Part shown: positions 1-11,346 of the stretch, piece after piece
Position numbering within the stretch: the stretch's first letter is position 1
Layout of the letters: each line of letters starts with the position of its first letter
DNA from: Collybiopsis luxurians FD-317 M1
Taxonomy: Eukaryota; Basidiomycota; Agaricomycetes; Agaricales; Omphalotaceae
DNA length: 64,000 nt
Reading direction: 5' to 3'
NCBI GenBank assembly: GCA_000827265.1
Contig: KN834752.1
Location: 730,029 to 794,028, forward strand
Notes under the pieces: model-generated
The model's input: only the letters and a program-made list of their open reading frames with translations
Database searches by the model: none
Told to the model about the DNA's origin: nothing
Translations under genes and position numbers: made by a program

Positions 1-1805
1 TCCGATTTGGTCAGAGCTTGCAATCGATTATACAGAGGCAAAGATCTGTGTCGGACTTCTTCTGTCACAGTTTGAAGAAGAATCATTGGAGGATTGAAAG
101 ATGAGATTCAATCAAATCCAGCTTGAAATAAATTCAGATTGATGTTGGACTCGCAGAAAGTGTTCTACGTACCTGAGCCAAGAAGACATTCATATCAGGC
201 AGAACACAGTGTCCATTGGGGAAGAGCTTATGTTCAAAACTCCCTGCAAAAGGCAAAAGGTCTGGAACTGTTGTTGAACATTCCCTGCATCCTTCGATTC
301 CCCACGCAACATCGTCTCGCAAGTATCGTTCCCGGAGAACTAGAAAAGTATGGTGGAAGTCAAAGGAAAATGACGGACCCTTGACGACTTTGCCTTTGGA
401 AGAATTTGCGCTGTGTAATTACAGCCTGTGTCTGGGGCCTTTTCCGAATGGTAATTTCGACCATCGGCCGTGACGGAAGTCGGAGATGATAATGAGGTTG
501 TGAGGGGCAACGCAACGAAACAGCTGGCTGTTGCGGAGGACTGTGAGGAATGTGGGGAGGTTAGTGAAACTGATCTTCACGGCTTAAATTTCATTAATTG
601 TGACCATCTTGCCTTCTAATTCTTATTACTACCGCTCTGTTGCCTCCTCGTCTCCAACCACCCTTATGGAAGTATCCCGTCAAAGCCTCGACGGTTCGCT
701 GGCACGCTGTCACCACAAGCATGCAAATAATCGCAACCGACATCCTACCTTCTCAAAGAAACAAGCACACACTGAGGGTGACCCTTTCGACAATTTCGAT
801 TCCCTTTCAGAGGGCAGATGTAATCAAAATCGTCGCGGAAGTGATCGAGGAGCTAACTCGAGCAAGCAAACTCCCGAGCGTCCTATGCAAGCGCAAAAGC
901 AGTCCATATCTCGACATCGTGCTGCATGGGGCCGAGCCGTCACTCTGCCTGGGTATGGGGAAATTGGATTTCTGGATACACAGATGGCAGGGGATATCAA
1001 TGAGCGGGCGAAGTAGATACATCAGCGGAAGATGCAGGAAGTCGAGAGGGAAGCCGCGGAAGGTCGGGGAAGGTGGAGGAGGCAATGAGGAACACGCACG
1101 TAGCTGTATAAAAGCGTTGTGGAGGGAGGCAAAATTGGCTTTCGAGCTTTTGCATATCCCTCACCAGTCCACCAGATCAGTGACACCATGCATCGATGTC
1201 GTAGCAAATGCTCGAATGTTGGGGCTATTATATAAAGAGTTCAGGACAGTCAATCTTCTTCCACGGATCACAGTCCGGTTGGGATCGAGGAATGAGGAGG
1301 CAAGAAGAGCGTTTGCGTGGCTGCAATACAATCTTCAACATCGACTACTCCCCATTGCTTGCAGAGATGATTCATGTAGGCTTTCCCATAGCCATAGCTG
1401 CCCCCGTAGTTAACATTGAGCCTAGGAAAAGGTCAGTATTATGTATGGCGAGAGGGGTCTGTTGTACCAATCAAAATCACGAGTGGGCCAATATTGAATC
1501 TTCCACTGTAGACCTTGGAATGTCATTCATTGATAATACTCCGCGTTGGCCATGGGCCCCAATAGCGCAGAGGTTTTCATCTCCATATGCCGAAATGATT
1601 TAACATATTTCTGGTATGTTCACACCTCACCGTACAGATTACCCGAGAAACAGCAGAATGCTTGGTCTGCGTTCTACAAACAATTCATATTATATGGACA
1701 TGGCAGCATTATCCGAACAAAATAGTATTATCCAAACAGACAACATATTCACTGATCCAGGCTACAAAAACTCCATTAAGAAGCACATTGAGTAGCAGTA
1801 GAAAC
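1..1805. other. No supportable gene in this stretch
   Basis: I see no gene here that I can support. Several overlapping open frames run on both strands (the longest at 640-1413, 257 codons, plus strand), but none shows a recognisable domain, a signal peptide or a convincing chain of spliced exons. The stretch may hold a decayed gene, or exons of a gene whose remainder lies left of the window. Confidence 0.4.
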
Positions 1806-4232
1806 TTACCGACGCTTCTTGTCCGACTCACTTGCAGTCTCAGTCTGCTCGTGTGGACGTTTCTGAGTTCCACCATCATGTGCCCCCCGAATGATAGGCT
1901 CGAGCATCACATCCTTCTTCAACCCAGTGCGGAACAATTGTCGGACGCATTCAGTCCCGATGGATGAGATCCATTTACAAGGTTGACCAACTGGTTCCGG
2001 ATAGTCAATACGGTTGGGATGAGGAGCTTCCGGTGTTGTGTATGATGAAATCAGCATATTGGCAATGTCTTGAAGAATGGGAATGAACCTATGAAAAGAA
2101 CTAGATATGAATGAGAGATCTCGGGATGCATTTCGGAAAAACATCACGCGAGCAGAACTTTTCATGTTACCGTCGAACAGCTGAGCTAGTAGATTCCGGC
2201 GGGCAATGACATCCATGCACCGGTTACAGGGATCATCGTTGGAAAGCAGCACCCACAGAATAACCCACCATACAGATTCGAGATCATGGAGACTATTGTA
2301 TCTGAACGGAGGGTTAAGGGCACTATCGGCCTTGGAGATGATGTCGTCAGAGGAAGGTGACCTAGAAAAGAGCTGGTCAAGCTCAATCTCAGTACTGTCC
2401 GGAAGAAGCTCTTCCGGGATCGGACTTCGAAGATCGCGAAAGGTTGTATTTTTGTCGATACCGAAAAAGAGATATGCGTGGGCCATGGCTTCGCAAGACA
2501 TGAATAAAGGAGTTCCCTATCAACAGTTCAGCATACTTAATGGAAGGACGTGAAATGAAAACAGAAACAAACCGCGCGAACATTGTGCTCTTTGCTGTCT
2601 TCCCGGGAAGTAGCATATTCCCAATCACCCACTATTCCCCGACCCTGATAGAAATATAAATTAGCGACACTAATGTCGCGATGCACCCACCCGGCATAGT
2701 GGATGATTGAAAGAACTAGGGGACAGTTAGTGAGAGTCGTCGCATATTACGGTTCGCTTACCTTTCATAATCTTCGTCAGAGCGAGAGTGATATGATGTA
2801 GACTGGTTTCATTGAAAAGTGTCGTAGCGTACTCCTCGAATAAAATGCGATAATGCACTCGCTCTGACACAAGATCTTTGGAAACAAGTCTTTCGGGAAT
2901 TCCCCCCCGCTTGTCTATGTCCAGGTTCTCAATGAAACTATGGTCAATAGACTGTGACTCTGGTGAGGCGGATATTTCGGGTTCAACTTCGAACGTTTGA
3001 GCTTTGCGAAGGTCAATGCCCCAAAGTATGACATTCGTCGTATGATCTACTCGGCCCGAAACTTCGACATGACAGTGAGCAAGAATGGTAAAGAGGCCGC
3101 CTTGAGCTAGGTGGCGAAGCCCAGGTGCAAAGTGGAGGACATTCTCTAAAATCCTGTTGTGGATTTCATGTTCCTCATCGCGATCAGTTTCCTGCCAGAG
3201 ATCTTTGAGGACATGTTGTTGACCGTGTGCATCTTCAACTGTCCGGACTCGGACAGCACGACCAAGTGGGTTTTCGGCGGAGTGATTGGAGAGAGTTTCT
3301 AAGGTTCTATAAACTCGGCCTGAAATACCAATAAAGAACGCGCGATAGCCTCTTTCATTGATCAAGGCAGGCACGATGGTCGGATCCCAACCCATTTGTT
3401 CCGGGGAAGCGAAAGCGAAAGCAAAAAAAACTTCTACCAGGGAATAGGCGTCCTAGAAACAATTCACTTGACCAGAACCTCGAGAGAAAAACATTGGAAC
3501 ATACCTCAATAAATTTGAAGGGCTCGCCTTTCAATAGTGCACCCCGGTGAAGTAGCCATAGACTCAATGCGGTACCCTCGATAGTGAATGCAAATGTGAA
3601 ACGCCTAGTTGGGTCGGATGAAAGGAATTTCGACGCATCCCAGATTATCTTGCGTTGATTCTGATTATCTTGTGAACGAGGCAGACAAAAAAAAATAAAG
3701 ATTAAGGCATTTACATCTTCCACCAAAGCCTTATTGTTTTTCTTCTTCCACTCAGACGGCGCCGTAAAGTCATAAATAGAGTCGATCATGGGCTCGGAAA
3801 GTAGTTCTAGCATCTTGAAGGTTTCATCAGCGGACCAGCCATCCTTTTCCGCAGCCTTTTTCATCTGGGAAATTCTCGAATTCTGAGCGACCTCCGTCAT
3901 TTGCAGTACTGCGTCTGGCCACGCTAAGTTTCCCCGTTCCGATTTCAGGGCTGTGTTCCCTGTCACTTTGAACTCGAAGTTGGCCTTCAGCTTGTCATCC
4001 AAAGCTACCGCTGCTTTAACAACTTCGGTGAATATATCGGTGAGTGGGGTAAAGGTGGACTTCTCCGACCGAGTAGAGTCAGAGGGATCGTTGGCAAACT
4101 CCGCCCAGCGCTGTGTCTCGACATTGTAGACGGATTTCTGTTCAGTAGTTCGAAGATATCATCTGCGGTGACGTTTGTGGAAGCAGCGGGAAGGACTTTG
4201 CGGAAATCCGAATGCGGGAGTGAAGCACACAT
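1806..4232 (-). CDS. FunK1-type fungal protein kinase
   Basis: This is a fungal-type (FunK1) Ser/Thr kinase-like protein, a family greatly expanded in mushroom-forming fungi; its substrates are unknown. The exons read minus-strand from 4232 and the total is roughly 700 residues. The N-terminal half resembles the FunK1 lead-in region. The catalytic loop reads HRDISVAN (near 2660-2680), followed by GDWEYA, the FunK1 counterpart of the DFG motif. After an intron comes GTPLFMSCEA, an activation-segment motif typical of the family. The C terminus is basic and ends KKRR. The first exon is short (MCASLPHSDFRK); joining it to KSVYNVETQRW needs an intron that ends at about 4141, so the N terminus is the least certain part. 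The upstream neighbour is a divergent membrane protein gene. I see no broken catalytic motif. Confidence 0.85.
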
Positions 4233-4507
4233 CGCCCCTTTGGCGATACGTGAATAAGAAGGATCAGTAAAGAGCTTCGACGTTCATTACCCTTTCTCCC
4301 TTTTTTTTTCTTTTTGTCATTAACAAGTGGAAGGTCGAGAAGTGGAAGGCGGAAAAGTGGAAGGTCGAAAACCGAGGGTAATATATATTTATTTTCGACT
4401 ATCGATATCCAAAAAAGGAAATAAGGACTTCTGGCTCTCAACACTCGTTGTTGCTCACTTCTGAACATCCAACTACCTCGCCATACACGGCACTTCACGC
4501 TCCTTCT

Positions 4508-5914
4508 ATGCTCACTATGCTCACTATATCCTTCAAGATTCTATACACTATTCTATTCGCTCTCGCTAACGTTGAATCTGTTCTCGCCCATACTGCATTA
4601 AAGGGTGCAGGGCAACATCTTCCGAAAACTCCTCCGCCAGACGTATCCCAGTTCAATAAATATTTGATTCAATCGCAGGATGGTCCAAAACAACTCAGCG
4701 AGGCTGGAAAAGTCTACAGTACTTCATTGCCGAAACTTCATTCAGCAGCAGTATCCGAAGTCATCTCCTCTATTCCGAGCATCCCTTCCCCTTTGGACGT
4801 AGTCGCTCCTTCTGACCTTGGTGTTAGCTCTTTCAGTTTCAGCGCAAGCGATGAACACATACCAGCTACGCCATCCAATGTTCTTTATTCGCCCACCACA
4901 TCAGCGGATGCCTATTCTACTACCACAACTTCAACTTCTTCTACCTCAAGTTCCCCAACCAGTCTAACTTTATCTACAAGTGCGTTTTCAATTCCGCAAC
5001 ACGGCCCAGGCCTTGTCATCCCTACGTCAACTTGGGACGTCCAAGCTTCCGAGGCGCTCAGCTCTATGCATATATCCACGGCAGCGTTAACTGTTAGTCC
5101 TTCCGCTACAGCTGCATCGCATAACGCAGGAGGTGTTATTCCCGATAATCCTAATCATCGCACGCCCATTATTATCGGTTGCGTCCTAATAGGTCTCCTT
5201 GCGTTCTCAATGATCACTTGTGCTCTTCTCAACATGAGGCGTCTCCGTAACAGACTTTTCGCTCGTGACTTGGAATGTCGACTAGTAAAGGACATGGAGA
5301 AATTGGATTCCTCCTCAGTCGAATCGAACTCAGCTGAAACCAAGACCGCAGGTCACCCATCTTCGTTGCCAGCATGGCTGAAACTTCCAAGCCAGATTTC
5401 CCCTTTTCACACCCATCGAGACTCCCTTTTGTCATACTTTCGTGCGGGAAGAGACTCGCTGATATCCAAGCAGGCCCCCCCACAGGTTCAGAAATCCCAC
5501 AGAGTCAGAGTATTGGATATTGTCACAGATTTTCCGCGAAGTCGATTTTCCATCACCTCATCTGATTATACCCATTCCCTCCGCTCGATCGATTCGATCA
5601 ATCAGCTGGAAGCACCTATCCCTAGACGAAGCGTACCCCTTCTTACGCCTCAAGAATTTTTCTCTTTAGCATCTTCAACTACATTGACCTCAAGGCATTC
5701 GAGGACGGGTAGTGCGCCAGTCTTTGGTCGCCATCGCAGGGAGGCTGGTTTGAGTTTGGCTCTGCACAGAGCAAGACAGATGGAACGGGAAGAGATATTA
5801 TCGAAGCCGGGGACCACGCTGAGAGTAAAGTCTATGTCACTTGTTCGGAACCAGGGTCTTCAACAGAAAAGGACGCATTCGATTGCCGTCGTCGGGAATG
5901 GGGAGTGGTGTTAA
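4508..5914 (+). CDS. Ser/Thr-rich single-pass membrane protein
   Basis: I do not recognise a named family. The frame is intronless, about 468 residues from the ATG at 4508. It starts with a signal peptide (MLTMLTISFKILYTILFALA) and continues as a long Ser/Thr-rich ectodomain with a near-pure Ser/Thr run around 4912-4975. One transmembrane helix (IIIGCVLIGLLAFSMITCAL, near 5168-5230) is followed by basic RRLRNR, which places the C-terminal ~220 residues in the cytoplasm. This layout resembles fungal wall-stress sensors (Wsc/Mid2 type) but no WSC cysteine domain is present. An earlier in-frame ATG at 4448 exists; I prefer 4508 because it puts the hydrophobic signal at the N terminus. Role in cell-wall sensing is inference from architecture only. 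Confidence 0.75.
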   Translation: MLTMLTISFKILYTILFALANVESVLAHTALKGAGQHLPKTPPPDVSQFNKYLIQSQDGPKQLSEAGKVYSTSLPKLHSAAVSEVISSIPSIPSPLDVVAPSDLGVSSFSFSASDEHIPATPSNVLYSPTTSADAYSTTTTSTSSTSSSPTSLTLSTSAFSIPQHGPGLVIPTSTWDVQASEALSSMHISTAALTVSPSATAASHNAGGVIPDNPNHRTPIIIGCVLIGLLAFSMITCALLNMRRLRNRLFARDLECRLVKDMEKLDSSSVESNSAETKTAGHPSSLPAWLKLPSQISPFHTHRDSLLSYFRAGRDSLISKQAPPQVQKSHRVRVLDIVTDFPRSRFSITSSDYTHSLRSIDSINQLEAPIPRRSVPLLTPQEFFSLASSTTLTSRHSRTGSAPVFGRHRREAGLSLALHRARQMEREEILSKPGTTLRVKSMSLVRNQGLQQKRTHSIAVVGNGEWC

Positions 5915-6078
5915 AGTAGCTTATATTATGACAATAACATGTACTTTTTCGGTTGCCCTTTCTGACAGATGCAGCTGATGTATTTGAGCCGCTGCCGCAA
6001 GCCATCCGAATAAGGTTGATAAGAGATAGCAAGCTTAAGTCTCTGCTCCTTACCACACGGATTGGCTGCCCCTTCAGC

Positions 6079-7962
6079 ATGAGCAAGGACTCTAGAACTC
6101 CCTTGCTCACCGGATCCGTCCCCCCGACTTTACATTGCCACTCCTCTTATGATGCTGCTTTAGCTGGCCGGATCCTTAGAAAGATCGACTGGCGTCTTAT
6201 GCCTATAATGTTTATCACATACAACTTCAATTTTATCGATAAAACAATACTTTCGATTGCCTCTGTGTTCCAACTCCGCACTGACACGGTGAATCTATTT
6301 TTTTTCGATCTTTATTCGTAGAGTATACATACTGAGTGTGTGCGGCCATATAAAGCACCTTGTTGGGCAGCAGTACAGCTGGATATCGAGTATTTTTTAT
6401 TTTGGATATCTAGGATGGGCGTACCCTACGACTTTGCTCATTCAGAGATTACCTGTAGGACGATACGTCTCGGTCAACACCATTCTCTGGGGCGTTATTG
6501 TCGCCTGTACAGCGCTGTGTACCAACTTTGGCGGCCTAATGACAGTGCGGTTCCTACTGGGCGTCGCGGAAGCCACAATAACTCCGGCATTTGTATACAT
6601 CACTTCGATGTGGTATACAAGGGAGGAAATTCCATTCCGCACTGGAACTTGGTTCGCAGGCAATTCGTTCGGAGGATTTGTAGCGAGCGTCTTGGCTTAT
6701 GCTATCGGAAAGATAGAAGGCGCCCTTTCACCGTGGCAATGGTTATTCATTGTAAGTGTGTTTCCGGGTCGAAACGACCATTTACACTTCTCCTACTTGC
6801 ACAGATTTTTGGCACAGCTACGGGCTTGTGGGGGATTATACTACTCTTCCTCCTTCCAGATACCATTGAAACCTCCAGTTTCCTAAACGAACAAGAGAAG
6901 AAACACGTTCTCGACAGAGTTGCTCAAGCGGGAACGGGGAGGACAAACCGTACGACGAGTGCTTGGAAGTTTGAGCAGGCGGTCGAGTGTTTAATCGATC
7001 CAAAAACTTGGTTGTTCTTTGCAATTTCAATATGCACACAGGTAAAAGTTCTTCAAGAACGTTAAGAATATTATGCTTATGCAGTCAATGGCACTGCGTC
7101 AGATTCCTAATTCTGGAACACAGAATTTTGCCAATCTTGTTCTGCAGGTACGAGCTTAGGCGTCTCAATACATGAAATCAATTGCTCAAAGAGTTGTTTC
7201 AAGGGCTTCGGATTCAGCAACCTTGAGACGACCCTTGTGGGTATCCCTTCTTCCTTTATTGCATTCTTTACTGTACTCATCACGTACGTGTCTTGTTATA
7301 CACTTTCCATGGTATACATCTCAATGATCAGCTTCTGCTAGCGGTTGGCTCGCCGGAAGATATGATAATATCTCTTGCTATCTGATTATTTTCGTTGTGC
7401 TCCCTCCCGTAGCAGGCAGCGCCCTGATTTACTCGACGGACGTTAATAGTGGAGTGAAGCTCTTTGCCTATTATTTACTCTCGACTGGTATGTTCCTTGC
7501 CAAGCGTCTAAATTATAACCTGATCATAGATTGCCCTTTTGATGAAAGGTCCAGGAGCGCTTCCCCTAGCCATGTCTCTAATGAGTACAAATTACAAGGG
7601 GGTAACGAAGAAGATGACCGCGACGAGTATCCTTTTCTTAGCCTATTGCGCAGGCAACATGTATGTCGCTCTCCTGCTCTTCTTCCTTCCTTCCTTTCTT
7701 CTGATACACATCTGACCCTGACCCGCTTCTACTCACGGCTAATAGTGCCGGGCCTCAATTCTTCAAAACCTATGAAGCCCCAACGTACTCAACAGCCTTC
7801 CGTACCATAATGATCTGTTATGCATTGGTTGTTGGAGAGGCACTATGTTTGCGTTCTTATCTTTCCTGGATGAACTCGAAAAGGGGAATCGCGCTTTCCC
7901 CAAGCACAGACGAGGATGACCTCACGGACTGGCAGTCGCAAAATATGACTTATCGATTATAA
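6079..7962 (+). CDS. MFS transporter, allantoate permease-like (ACS family)
   Basis: This is a major facilitator superfamily transporter of the anion:cation symporter type, similar to yeast Dal5 allantoate/vitamin permeases. These carry organic anions such as allantoate, nicotinate or pantothenate across the plasma membrane; the exact substrate cannot be read from the sequence. Family signals are the N-terminal DWRLMPIMFITYNFNFIDKT segment, then SWISSIFYFGYLGWAYP, and RFLLGVAEATITPAFVYITS with WYTREE and RTGTWFAGNSFGG. Later exons give LLPDTIETSSFLNEQEK and IDPKTWLFF, the usual central-loop region. At least seven short introns interrupt it. The last exon ends with NMTYRL and a stop at 7960-7962. 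The start at 6079 is chosen because it gives a short acidic/polar tail before helix 1; an in-frame ATG at 5953 is also possible. Confidence 0.85.
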
Positions 7963-8040
7963 CAGATTAAAACATCGAAGGATGCCACGGCGACTCCGGG
8001 ACAAGCGTTCTAAATTCTATTAAAATCAATTTTCCTCTCA

Positions 8041-10628
8041 TTAAGCGTTGGGTGGTGGTGTCGGCAGTGGAGATGGGAGGAACGGATTGGGACTGATAGC
8101 TGGCAACGGCAAGCCAGACTTGGATATGAACTGGCCGTTAACTGTAGCAGGCTGCCCACTCCCATACTGGTATTTCGCGACAGGCGCTTCGAAAGGTTGC
8201 CCTTCGGTGTTGAACACGTCTAGGATAGTCAAATGAGCCTAGGCAGAAAGTAGAGTAGATAGAACATACAATCATTGAGGCTTATATGTTCCGGATTGTC
8301 GAAGGTCAGGTATCTGTGATACGAGATTTAGATGAGGATAAATTGGGACAAAAAAGTCTTTACAGGTATTTCAGAACCTAGAGGTTATGGATCAGTAACT
8401 GGAGTCCTAAGATGAGAGGAAGGCGCCATACTTCAGCAAACCAGAACGACTCTTGATCATCGATGAAACCTCCCTTTGGGTTATCGACGTCATTTAAACC
8501 TGCAAATCCTCCTGACTTCTGAGGAAGGTATTTCTTGAGGCTTACTACAGCGCTTGCAGCGCGATCCAAATATTTCGTGTCCCCGGTCGCTGTGATAAGA
8601 CTAAGTCCAAGCAACACAGAGATGCTCATGCTCATCGCTTACTTCGGAAAGCGTAAAAGTTGGATTCCAAAACTTCAGGTCGCAGAATGTAGTCCGAGGC
8701 TGATATTGGCAAGATGTCAATTACATTTGATACAGTGTCCAGATTAAACTCACCTGTGATCCAAAACCCGTGTTCATTGTAGAATTGTTGCTGTGCTTGG
8801 GTAGAAGGCTGACCATTGCCATTGAATTCATCGTTGGCCAAGAAGAAAAATACTTCAGGTCCGATCCCAGTGCTGAATAAAAAGAGATGATTAGATAACG
8901 AGCTAAAGGTTTGGGTGGAATCACTCACGCTGTGCTGGCGTATGTGTTCCAGCAGGCGTCTACGAGGTCCAAACCGTAGTTGATGATTGTTTGGTTATTG
9001 AGTAGGTGACCGCCTTGAGTGCACTTAGTGCATTGTCCTCCCCCCAGAAAACGATGAAATTACCATAAATCCAATTGCCTCCATGGAAGCATTCCAAGTG
9101 ACTCCCGACGTGGATGAGTTCACCATCGTCCCAGTCTGAGATATACAAATGGTTGCCGACGGTGGATCTCTGGAAAACCCTAATAAGCTAATCACTGTGA
9201 ATATTCATCGATTGCACGCACCCTGGCCATATTCTGGATGGATGAATCAACAGCGGCATGCCAAGTATCAGCCAGGTCGTCATTGGCGTTTGTTATTCTT
9301 GCGTATTTGATCAAGTACTCAAAGTAGCTGTCAGATCCTCCTCCCCACGTCTGTAAACCGATGGTTAAAGAGACGTGTTCGAGTGGGGGTAGCGTGACTT
9401 ACGAGATAGTTGCCAACAAAAGTGTTGGTCGATGGATCGATTCCTTGAGGCGCCAAACCTATGTCGAAAGAACCTGTAGTTAGCATGGCCATACGGGGGA
9501 TACAGAAAGCGAATAGTACCCGGAAGTGGAGTCGCCAATTTGGCAATACTTCTGACAGATCCCTCAGTTAATTGAGTATACGTCTGGTTATTGGTATAAA
9601 GAGAAAGTCGGGACCATTCGATGTCGAGCTATGTGGGGTATCGGAACGACCGATCAGAATATGGAGCACAAGATACAAAATATCCCACGTACTGTCCCGG
9701 CTTCTGCGATATTGGACTGTAAATAAAACATTGTCAATCACTGACGAAATGGCATTGAATATAAATGTACACCACTTACAGTATCGACAACAGCCGAGTT
9801 GTTATTGAACCATATTTCCCCAAATGGAATTGTTTGATTCTAAAAAAGATCAGAAGAAAATCATGAGATCATCAAGCGAGTAGTAGGTGCGGAATTGTTA
9901 CCGGGTACGTTCGCCAGGCGTACGCCATCTTGTCTGCGACCTGTTTGGCCTTGTCCACAAACACCTGGTATCTCTTCCCACTCAACTCATAAGCTGAAAG
10001 GAGACCCCCTACATAACGGATGGTTGTTTCGAAGACACTGCGAGCTGAATGTCAGTTCGAGATCCCGAGCCGAGAAAACGAAAGGCAAAGAACCTGACAG
10101 TCTCCACAACCTGGGATTCGCTGAAATCAATAGTTTGAGTATAATTCAACGCTTCCTCGAAGAAGTCCTGGAATTTCGCAAGGTTGATGTTGGAACAGAA
10201 AATGACAGTCTTACAAGCTTACGTTGAAGCCCATGATATACATAGTGGGTAGAGCATCCACAATCGAAGCTCTGGAATGCTAATCAGTCAATTTGGGAAA
10301 AATGGATCGGTTTCATATCTTACCCCCATCCGTTTCTTCCGTCTGAAAAACTTGCGCTGACCGGAAGAAGGTCATCATGCCCAAACGCGTATTTCCTGTC
10401 ACGAAAATTTGGTATTTGTCGTCCTGAAATCAAAGTAAAAAATGCAGCTAACCTATAAGCATTATAGCTGTCGCTAAACATCTGCTTGATTTCGGCCTGT
10501 ATGCCAGCTGCACTTGCAGGAAGCTTGATGTTCGACAGCTGGACCTGGCCCGCGAGACCGCAGGCAGCGTAGGAAGATAATACGAGAGCCAGATCAAACG
10601 GTCGAGAGAATTGCACCATCCTGGACAA
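8041..10628 (-). CDS. GH47 alpha-1,2-mannosidase
   Basis: This is a class I mannosyl-oligosaccharide 1,2-alpha-mannosidase (GH47), which trims alpha-1,2 mannose from N-glycans in the ER/Golgi or outside the cell. The N terminus has a signal sequence ([20 protein letters not shown]...). The first conserved block reads [13 protein letters not shown] then [19 protein letters not shown] across an intron, diagnostic of GH47. Further exons hold [10 protein letters not shown], the [12 protein letters not shown] block, and [14 protein letters not shown]. The last exons give [13 protein letters not shown] and [11 protein letters not shown]47 enzymes end with a VFNTE(A/G)HP motif next to the calcium-binding threonine. 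More than a dozen short introns are present. A TATAAAA box lies at about 10682-10688 on the coding strand, some 55 nt upstream. The gene is divergent from the GH16 gene. Confidence 0.88.
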
Positions 10629-11346
10629 TAAGGATAGGGAGGAAGGTGAATGGCAGGATAGGGCAAACTTTCAAATTTGGCTTTTATACTTTCTGGGTCG
10701 TTTCATGTCGTATCATAACACGATCCCGAACCTTTGTAAATTCCGAGTAACAGGAAGCGTGTGACGATACGAATGCATTCCAGAAGGACGCGCGTACGAG
10801 ATATTGTCAAGAAGCTGATTTGATCGAACGCAACTTTTGGACAGGGCAGGGTTTAAGTTGGCTGAGCTACAAAGGGTTCCGATTGGGTGAAGGTTGGATG
10901 GAGAACCAAAGTACATTCCAAATTTGACTGTATCAGCGTTCAAACTTCCGGGAATCGAGAAGTCAAAGCAGTCCACATGACATCCGAAGGCGAATTTTGA
11001 ATTATTATGATTGGAAAAGTGCGTATGGAATTTGGTGGCAAATACGGAGCTCCATGAGGGTTGGGTTGTATGCTGTCTGAATCTACAGGCACTAAAATGA
11101 TGTGCGCATGAGGAGCGCACTATCACGATCCAGTTCTCGTTTTCTACTGGAACTGTTCTACCTACACAGCCTGGGCAACTGTGCCCTTGAAGTTGCTGCA
11201 AACGGTGGTTGGGGAAGACGTCTCCTTGGTGAGAAACCGAATGCCAGGTTCCGTTACTTCGAGTGTCCAGGGGTAATTGAAATCGCTCTTTCTCTCTTAC
11301 CTCAACCATCCCCGTCATTCTTTTGGCAATTCCACTCATTTTCAAC
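10629..11346. promoter_or_regulatory. Shared upstream region of divergent GH47 and GH16 genes
   Basis: About 720 nt separate the start codons of the minus-strand GH47 gene and the plus-strand GH16 gene. A TATAAAA box for GH47 lies near 10682-10688. A 211-codon frame on the minus strand (10713-11348) has no recognisable domain and I do not call it. Joint regulation of the two secretory-pathway enzymes is possible but is inference. Confidence 0.4.

Noticed and set aside
640..1413. 257-codon open frame on the plus strand
   Set aside because: Amino-acid make-up looks random, overlapping frames are also open, and no domain, signal peptide or splice pattern supports it.
8041..10628. GH76 mannanase as the identity of this gene
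   Set aside because: First considered, but [24 protein letters not shown] and VFNTEGQPF are GH47 signatures.
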